Shown here in pieces: positions 5,880 to 10,656 of a stretch of 10,656 nt of DNA (the stretch's first letter is position 1; every line of letters begins with the position of its first letter). The notes under the pieces were generated by a model. That model had not been told where the DNA came from. It saw only the letters and a list, made by a program, of their open reading frames with translations, and made no database searches. The stretch comes from Anaerolineales bacterium. Its GTDB lineage: Bacteria; Chloroflexota; Anaerolineae; Anaerolineales; Villigracilaceae. Location of the stretch: contig JAFGKO010000064.1 in NCBI GenBank assembly GCA_016928525.1, forward strand, positions 1 through 10,656, written 5' to 3'. Made by a program: the position numbers and the translations under genes.

Positions 5880-6617
5880 TCAGTTGCGTTGCAGGTATCG
5901 CTGTGAGAAAAGTTCGTCTCCCAGGTCCTTGTCAATTTCAACATTTGTCAGTTGCAGGATCGTACGGTGCTGCTTCTTAACATCTTTCATGGTCATCGTA
6001 TGAGCAACCCAGTATTCGCCTATTTTCCGTATGTTTTCACGTTCCATGACTTTAAGCAATTCCCCGCTTTTCCCATAGTATTCGGTCTTTACCTTATAGA
6101 AATTCGACATGTCTACCCACAGAAGGAGTTTGCTGTATTCCTTGTCTGCCTCCTTCTTCGGCGTTAACTCAAGCACATAATGGGCGTCCTGCTCACGTAC
6201 GCCCACGGCGTTGTAATCTTCACCATATGTAATGGAACCGAAATCATCATAGGTGAAATCCGTTCCCATGAAACTCTGGTTTTTAACGTGTGCTGCAATT
6301 CGCCGGGTGTTGTTGAAGGCGGGCATGTAGAAGTAAATCACATCGCCGGGCAACGTGAGGATTCCCGCCCCTTTGATGTCGCCTGGAGAAAGGAACTTTA
6401 ACAAGCGCATCGAATCGCCTTTCTGCATCATTTTGGCTTCCCGTTCTTTGCGGTGTCCCTGCTTGTCCACGAGAACCATCGACATGGTATATGTCTGGTC
6501 CTTTGGAGCTGACTCTACCTGATCTGCCTTGTGCAGAATCCCGGTGGCAGTCATCTCTGCGCCCGTGGTAATAGATGCCAGAGCAATCGCGATTACTGTT
6601 ACAAGTCTGTGTTTCAT
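5880..6617 (-). CDS. Periplasmic LolA-like 'outer membrane lipoprotein-sorting' protein
   Basis: A protein of 245 aa from ATG 6617 with a very strong ribosome binding site (GGGGAGG, 7 bases upstream). A Sec signal peptide covers residues 1-20, and there is no lipobox Cys, so the product should be free in the periplasm. The body matches the LolA-like family (Pfam LolA_like, PF17131): a half-open beta-barrel that binds acyl chains. Characteristic segments are GDSMRLLKFLSPGDIKGAGI (67-86), VIYFYMPAFNNTRRI (93-107) and the family hallmark NQSFMGTDFTYDDF (113-126), then LLLWVDMSNFYKVKTEYYGK. These proteins are commonly encoded beside MMPL/RND exporters and are thought to carry a hydrophobic or lipidated substrate between membranes. 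It lies 15 bases after the exporter and 24 before the barrel, so co-transcription is near certain. It is not the housekeeping LolA, judged by its context and its TDFTYDDF motif. Confidence 0.85.
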   Translation of the reverse strand: MKHRLVTVIAIALASITTGAEMTATGILHKADQVESAPKDQTYTMSMVLVDKQGHRKEREAKMMQKGDSMRLLKFLSPGDIKGAGILTLPGDVIYFYMPAFNNTRRIAAHVKNQSFMGTDFTYDDFGSITYGEDYNAVGVREQDAHYVLELTPKKEADKEYSKLLLWVDMSNFYKVKTEYYGKSGELLKVMERENIRKIGEYWVAHTMTMKDVKKQHRTILQLTNVEIDKDLGDELFSQRYLQRN

Positions 6618-6632
6618 TGGTAACCTCCCCGG

Positions 6633-9509
6633 TTAGTGTTTCTGCATGAATGCCGTATGCATTGTTATTTGGAGAACGGGCAGCAAAATCAGGGCGTTCA
6701 GTGCACTGACGATCATGGTCAATGCCGTAAGCAGGCCGAATGCCTGCAAAGGAACAAGATTGCTGAAGGCCAGCACCGCGAAACCACCCGAAACAGCAAC
6801 TGCATTGAACACGATGGCACGGCCCGTCGTATGGTATGTGCACTGCAGGATTCTCTCGATATGATTATCTTTCTTAGACACGGCACGAAAGCGGGACAAG
6901 AAATGTATGGTGTAGTCGATACCGATGCCGATTGCGATACTCGCTATCATGGTGGTAGCGATATCAAGCGGGATGCCGACGATGCGCATGAGAGCGAAAT
7001 TGGTAATTATGGTGAACGCTATCGGGATACACGCCACGAGTCCCCATCGTATGGATTCAAACTGGAGTGAAACGAGCACGAGCACACAAAAAAGCGAAAA
7101 GACAAGGCTCAGCAACTGGCTTCGCACAAGCTGACGGTCAATAATCTGCATAATGACCGGGAATCCCGTCACATGCGCCACAAGCCGGTGAATGTCCGCT
7201 TTTTCCACTTGTCGACCGGTGATCCTGGTATAGTCCGCAAGGCGAACCAGTGCCGGCCTGTTATTCAATGTCTCGGCGATGGTGAGGAAATTCTTGTCGA
7301 ACTCACTATTCCATATTGTCTCGTTTGTCATGTTTCGCAGATCGTCTCGCAGACGCAGGATGTTCATTTCCCGCCGGGCCGCCGTTACCACCTGATGCAC
7401 GCGTGTTGCCAGGTCGTGCAGTACTTCCATGTCGTTTTTGTACAGTTCTGCGGGAAACACACGGCCGAGTGCAGTGACAATCGCAGTCTCCGATAGAAAT
7501 GGCAATATTGAGACCCCGATTGCCTCAATAGCAGCACGGGCAGCGCCGGAATCAAGCGCAGGTTCGGCATCTGTACGCGCCAGGCAGGTCCTGACCGCAT
7601 CGGCAATTATCATCTGCTCTTCAAGAGACTCAATCGTGGAAGGTGCCGCATGTAATGCTGTTTTATCCCGTAAAACCTGCAGCGGGATATCAACACCCGC
7701 ATTCCCGAATATCGGAAGGAGTTGCTGTGCGATATGCTCGACACGCGTCTCAATAATATGGTTTCGCAACCCGGTGTGTGTAACGGTATCGGCAAGCACC
7801 TCGATAAACTCTTGCGGCAACCGCTCTTTGATGTATCTCCTGATTTGATCAATGGGTTCTGAGATTTCAGAATAGTTCAAGGTTGGTATCTTTATCTGGA
7901 GCACACCTTCGGTTCTGTCAGGATTCACCATCTGCTCCAGAATTTCGTTGCCTTCGATAAAAAGCCAAAGATTGGCAATCTGGTGTCTGGTCTCGGGAAT
8001 CCGGTAGCGGCTATTCATCGCGTCATTCATCTCACAGACAAGGTTGACTATCGATGTCGGTGTATTGACTATCGGCATCGAATCGATGAAATCATGCATC
8101 TTTTTAATCTCGTTCAGGACCAGAGGATTTTGGAGGTCGCCTTTTATGCCGATCTGAATTGGCCGTGCGCCGCCGAAGTTATCGCCGATGATTCTTTCTG
8201 CAATTCTGGTGGGACTGTCTTCTTTAAAATAGTTACTTAAGTCGGATTCGGTTTGTATGCCCGGGATTGCGGCTATACAAATGATGACCAACGCCGCGAA
8301 CACCCAGAAAATTGTTTTGGTTCTTTTGAGAACGAACCGGTAGAGGAAGCTCAGAAAGCCGCCGATGAGCGTTTGATCATCGGCGGCACGGGCATACGTC
8401 TTCTCGCTGACTCTGATGAAAATCAACGCGGACGGAATGGCAACCAGTGACAGGATTAGCGCGGCGAAGACGCCGATGGCCGTAAAGACCCCAAATTCCT
8501 TTATTGGCGACAAGCTTGATGAGATAAGGGCAATGAAGCCCAGTATAGTCGTCACTCCTGCCATTGCTATCGGAGGCGCAATTTGCTTTAGCGCCCCGGC
8601 AACGGCGTCCCGGTTGGATTGCTCAATTCGTCTTTCTTCCAGGTACCTGTTTACTACATGGATTCCATAGGCACTTCCGACGGAAATAAGTATGACGGGC
8701 ACTATTTCGGTTATCATGTTTATTTTGTAACCGAAAATAGTCATCAGGCCAATGGTCCACACGACAGATATGGCAACAGTAAGCAAGGGAAGCACGACGC
8801 CAAACCAGCTGCGGAAACTCCAGTAGAGGGCACAAATCACCAGTATCACCACAAAGGGAATGAGTGCTGTCATGTCCCGTTTGATCCAATAGGTGATATC
8901 ATCTTCCATCACCGGCTGGCCGGAGAAATAAAGACTTTCAAAGGCGGATTCGTATTCCCGTGAAATTTGTTTTACCTGCCGAGAAACGACATTGTGGTCG
9001 GCTCCCTGGCGCACCTTGCATATAACCGCGGCGAACTTGCCGTTTTTTGAAACGAGTGTGTTCACATACAGGTCCTTACCCATCACCCTGTTTCGCAGCC
9101 GCTCCAGCGCATCGTTTTGGGACGGGATTTTGTCGATCAGCTCTGCCACCTCCAAACCCGACTCAGTGGACCGTATGTCAATTATGTTGGTAAGGCTTGT
9201 TACATGTGTAATGTTCGGGTGTTCCTTGAGCTTGTCAGTCAATCCTTTGATGTTGGAAATCGATTGCTGCGTGAAAACATCGGCACACTCAAGCGCGATA
9301 ACGATGATCTCCGTTCCGCCGAATGTTTGCCCGATCTGCTTGAAAAACTGGACTTCGGGGTCGGTTGCAGGGAGGTAACTCAGTATGTTGTCGTTGATAT
9401 CCGCGTTTCGGATCTGATAGCCAAGGAAGATGGTTATGATACCAATGATACTCAGCCATGTTTTCGGACGCCCGACAACCAATTCGGCAAGTTTTTCCGT
9501 GCGATTCAT
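6633..9509 (-). CDS. MMPL/RND-superfamily exporter with 12 TM segments and an enlarged second periplasmic loop
   Basis: A protein of 958 aa from ATG 9509, which overlaps the TetR stop (ATGA), indicating translational coupling. Predicted TM segments are near 17-32, 213-231, 235-257, 264-280, 311-332, 336-366, 400-418, 797-816, 820-842, 847-868, 895-917 and 920-947, the two-fold RND plan. The first half carries VGSAYGIHVVNRY (277-289), with Ser in place of the usual Asp. The second half carries GIGIDYTIHFLSRFR (861-875), with Asp865 the probable proton-relay residue. This pattern fits the predicted exporters of COG1033/MMPL that work with LolA-like partners and no membrane-fusion protein, and none is encoded here. 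The first periplasmic loop is about 180 residues; the second is about 380, including a largely helical stretch at roughly 580-765. The likely role is proton-driven extraction of a lipid-like substrate from the inner membrane; the substrate is unknown. Confidence 0.9.
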   Translation of the reverse strand: MNRTEKLAELVVGRPKTWLSIIGIITIFLGYQIRNADINDNILSYLPATDPEVQFFKQIGQTFGGTEIIVIALECADVFTQQSISNIKGLTDKLKEHPNITHVTSLTNIIDIRSTESGLEVAELIDKIPSQNDALERLRNRVMGKDLYVNTLVSKNGKFAAVICKVRQGADHNVVSRQVKQISREYESAFESLYFSGQPVMEDDITYWIKRDMTALIPFVVILVICALYWSFRSWFGVVLPLLTVAISVVWTIGLMTIFGYKINMITEIVPVILISVGSAYGIHVVNRYLEERRIEQSNRDAVAGALKQIAPPIAMAGVTTILGFIALISSSLSPIKEFGVFTAIGVFAALILSLVAIPSALIFIRVSEKTYARAADDQTLIGGFLSFLYRFVLKRTKTIFWVFAALVIICIAAIPGIQTESDLSNYFKEDSPTRIAERIIGDNFGGARPIQIGIKGDLQNPLVLNEIKKMHDFIDSMPIVNTPTSIVNLVCEMNDAMNSRYRIPETRHQIANLWLFIEGNEILEQMVNPDRTEGVLQIKIPTLNYSEISEPIDQIRRYIKERLPQEFIEVLADTVTHTGLRNHIIETRVEHIAQQLLPIFGNAGVDIPLQVLRDKTALHAAPSTIESLEEQMIIADAVRTCLARTDAEPALDSGAARAAIEAIGVSILPFLSETAIVTALGRVFPAELYKNDMEVLHDLATRVHQVVTAARREMNILRLRDDLRNMTNETIWNSEFDKNFLTIAETLNNRPALVRLADYTRITGRQVEKADIHRLVAHVTGFPVIMQIIDRQLVRSQLLSLVFSLFCVLVLVSLQFESIRWGLVACIPIAFTIITNFALMRIVGIPLDIATTMIASIAIGIGIDYTIHFLSRFRAVSKKDNHIERILQCTYHTTGRAIVFNAVAVSGGFAVLAFSNLVPLQAFGLLTALTMIVSALNALILLPVLQITMHTAFMQKH

Positions 9510-10129
9510 ACTCTCTCACATGCGTGCTTTATAGCACAGTTTAGCCGCCTGCAATTGAGACCCTCGAACAGGATATCCAGCAAAATGGGCATTTGTTTCG
9601 ACAATTGCGTATGAGTACGACCGGTTGCCCATGTGTACTCAAGACCTTTCAAGGCCAAGAGTATCGTTTCCGCAACAAGGCGGGTATTACTAACGCTGAA
9701 TTCATTGCGCGACACCCCTTTGTCAAGGATTGATCTGAGTGTGTCGATTTCCCATTTGGAATGCCGGGCTCTGATTTTCTCGATGAATTCGTAGTGTTTC
9801 AAGTACTCATCTTTGACCGTTGTGTATTCGTCGGCCTTCTGTCGCAGGTATTTCATACGGGTCATGACAAAACCGGTCAGCGATTCTCTTGCACTTTGCT
9901 GTTCGTTGAGAGGCTCAAGAATGAGGGCTTTAAGGTTCTGTATCTCCGCACAAATGACTTCGGTAAATATTTCTTCCTTGCTTCGGAAGTAGTAGTAAAG
10001 GGCGCCTTTCTGCATGCCTACGGCACCGGCAATGTCTTCTGTTGTCGTCTTTTCCAGCCCGTAGCGTGCGAACAATGTGCGTGCTTTCTCAACAATGAGA
10101 GTTTTTTTGCGTCCGCCTTTTATTGCCAT
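9506..10129 (-). CDS. TetR/AcrR-family transcriptional regulator
   Basis: The chosen start is ATG 10129, with GGAG 6 bases upstream; an in-frame TTG at 10144 lacks such a site. Product 207 aa, normal for the family. The N-terminal DNA-binding domain is clear: KTLIVEKARTLFARYGLEKT (9-28), then the helix-turn-helix at 28-48, TTTEDIAGAVGMQKGALYYY followed by FRSKEEIF. The C-terminal ligand-binding and dimerisation part is divergent, as usual; near its end is ILLALKGLEYTWATGRTHTQ. The stop overlaps the exporter start by four bases, so it is the first gene of the operon it most likely represses. Members of this family next to RND pumps usually sense the exported compound or a related lipid. The four-base overlap means regulator and exporter are made from one message, giving negative feedback. 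Confidence 0.9.
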   Translation of the reverse strand: MAIKGGRKKTLIVEKARTLFARYGLEKTTTEDIAGAVGMQKGALYYYFRSKEEIFTEVICAEIQNLKALILEPLNEQQSARESLTGFVMTRMKYLRQKADEYTTVKDEYLKHYEFIEKIRARHSKWEIDTLRSILDKGVSRNEFSVSNTRLVAETILLALKGLEYTWATGRTHTQLSKQMPILLDILFEGLNCRRLNCAIKHACERV

Positions 10130-10170
10130 GCAAGTCTCCAGCAATCTTCTTCCCGAAGAATATTGAATAA

Positions 10171-10187
10171 TTGACCGATATGTTCAA
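10171..10187. promoter_or_regulatory. Candidate TetR operator
   Basis: An imperfect inverted repeat TTGACCGATATGTTCAA (TTGA and TCAA ends, five of eight pairs) touches the -10 hexamer and lies in the 5' leader of the regulator gene, where an autoregulatory site would be expected. A partial direct copy, TTGAATAA, sits just beside it at 10163-10170. The placement is suggestive; the symmetry is only moderate. Confidence 0.3.
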
Positions 10188-10215
10188 ATATATAATTTTG
10201 GTAAAGCTAAGTCAA
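10187..10215 (-). promoter_or_regulatory. Sigma70-type promoter of the export operon
   Basis: On the minus strand, TTGACT (10215-10210) is followed by a 17-base spacer and TATATT (10192-10187). Each hexamer matches consensus at five of six positions and the spacing is optimal. It lies about 58 bases upstream of the TetR start codon and is the best promoter in the window. Its presence means the operon need not depend on an external integron Pc promoter. Confidence 0.7.
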
Positions 10216-10553
10216 TAGCCGGGACTCAGCACTGAGCATCACCGTTAGCACTCATCAGAATTCCCCTGGTTGTGCAGAGATAATTTCCCCACTCCAAAAA
10301 AACAAAATGCTAATAGAGGAAACCTTTGTGTGGAGATATCCCGTGTAGGTGGAATCTGTATCTCTAAATCGGTGATAATTCTTAAGACTCGATTTTCACT
10401 CGAGTCACCATAGAGGAAAACAAACCCTGTAATATATAGACAAATTCAAATGTCCTCAAAGAGAGAATTTAGGTGAGCGCCAAAGATTCTCTCATCACAA
10501 ATATTTGTCCAATTTTTCACAGGACGCTCTATTTTCGCGGCGCATTTTTCATT
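10216..10553. other. Gene-free leader of the giant cassette
   Basis: No convincing gene. A frame open from the right edge (10655) ends at a TGA at 10446 on the minus strand. It reads through site E (ILNVGVNLGTNEKC) and into this stretch, and looks like translated repeat, not a gene. A 6-bp hairpin (GACTCG 10386-10391 with CGAGTC 10401-10406) is the only clear local structure. Apart from the promoter at its left end, I see nothing else. Confidence 0.4.
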
Positions 10554-10656
10554 GGTGCCCAAATTTACACCAACATTAAGGATTCTTTCCGAAGCGCCAC
10601 GACAGAGTGCGGTGACCATGGTTCTCGCGTCGTTTCGGAAAGAATTCAGTTGAACG
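10554..10656 (-). repeat. attC-like hairpin site E (outer box on the right side cut by the window edge)
   Basis: Left arm on the + strand: GGTGCCCAAA (10554-10563), TTTA, CACCAAC (10568-10574). CAAC (10571-10574) pairs with GTTG (10649-10652), with ATTAA facing a single A unpaired. A continuous 17-bp stem (10580-10596 with 10631-10647, two G-T wobbles; core TTCTTTCCGAA) follows, and an imperfect inner stem ACGAC/GTCGT. On the minus strand the right-edge box reads GTTCAAC (10655-10649), an exact fit to the attC consensus RYYYAAC. Spacer asymmetry is the same as in sites A, C and D. The partner outer box on the right would lie beyond the window. Confidence 0.6.

Larger units (their letters stand above)
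4334..10574 (-). mobile_element. Putative giant integron gene cassette, 6.2 kb, carrying a regulated export operon
   Basis: The ends are inverted complements. GTTGGTG (4334-4340), 4 bases, TTTGGGCACC (4345-4354) on the left face GGTGCCCAAA (10554-10563), 4 bases, CACCAAC (10568-10574) on the right. All 17 box bases match and only the 4-base spacers differ (GGAG against TTTA). Each end is one arm of an attC-like hairpin (D and E). Between them lies one complete transcription unit, with a leader, a sigma70-type promoter and TetR, MMPL/RND, LolA-like and barrel genes, all in the orientation expected for a cassette ending in site D. Ordinary cassettes hold one gene and rarely a promoter. The alternative is that two unrelated attC-like repeats flank a chromosomal operon, but the matched outer boxes argue against coincidence. 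Confidence 0.5.

Noticed and set aside
6636..9378. Plus-strand ORFs opposite the exporter gene
   Set aside because: They are antisense shadows of a long, well-supported coding region and show no recognisable motifs or ribosome binding sites.
10446..10655. 70-codon open frame entering from the right edge on the minus strand as a partial gene
   Set aside because: It passes through the site E hairpin, has no family features and ends in the gene-free leader; I treat it as repeat read-through, though an off-window start cannot be excluded.

Overview
The window looks like chromosomal DNA from an uncultured Gram-negative bacterium. It encodes an outer-membrane-type barrel, a lipobox protein, Sec signal peptides and a periplasmic LolA-like protein. 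The beta-helix surface protein at the left edge is of a style common in FCB-group and related candidate phyla; that placement is inference and only modestly supported. All convincing genes lie on the minus strand, and base composition changes from block to block: AT-rich at about 2970-4250, GC-rich at about 1640-1980, intermediate in the large operon.

From right to left (the direction of transcription): a hairpin repeat at the right edge (10554-10656); about 340 bp without a gene; a strong sigma70-type promoter; then a four-gene operon of TetR regulator, 12-TM MMPL/RND exporter, LolA-like periplasmic protein and outer-membrane barrel. A second hairpin repeat (4248-4354) follows, then a two-gene unit of unknown proteins, the second a lipoprotein. 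A third hairpin repeat (2741-2949) is followed by a small exported protein, a GNAT acetyltransferase remnant and an intact AAC(3)-family acetyltransferase. A fourth hairpin repeat (606-761) precedes the 5' part of an exported beta-helix protein that runs off the left edge.

The main discovery is that the four hairpins behave like integron attC sites, and that neighbouring hairpins are matched to each other across the genes between them. The right arm of the hairpin at 4248-4354 is the inverted complement of the inner arm of the hairpin at 10554: a 7-base box, a 4-base spacer and a 10-base box, with all 17 box positions identical. Its left arm is likewise the inverted complement of the near arm of the hairpin at 2741-2949 (8-base and 10-base boxes, all 18 identical). 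Matched ends are expected when each stretch between two sites was once one circular gene cassette.

On this reading, 4334-10574 is a 6.2-kb cassette carrying a whole regulated trans-envelope export operon with its own promoter, far larger than usual one-gene cassettes. 2923-4273 is a 1.35-kb two-gene cassette. The 606-2760 stretch is a damaged composite that includes aminoglycoside-acetyltransferase-type genes. No integron integrase is in the window, so within these limits it resembles an integrase-less attC cluster (CALIN) or part of a longer array.

The operon presumably moves a hydrophobic substrate from the inner membrane through the periplasm to the outer membrane under control of the TetR protein. 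The substrate cannot be read from sequence.
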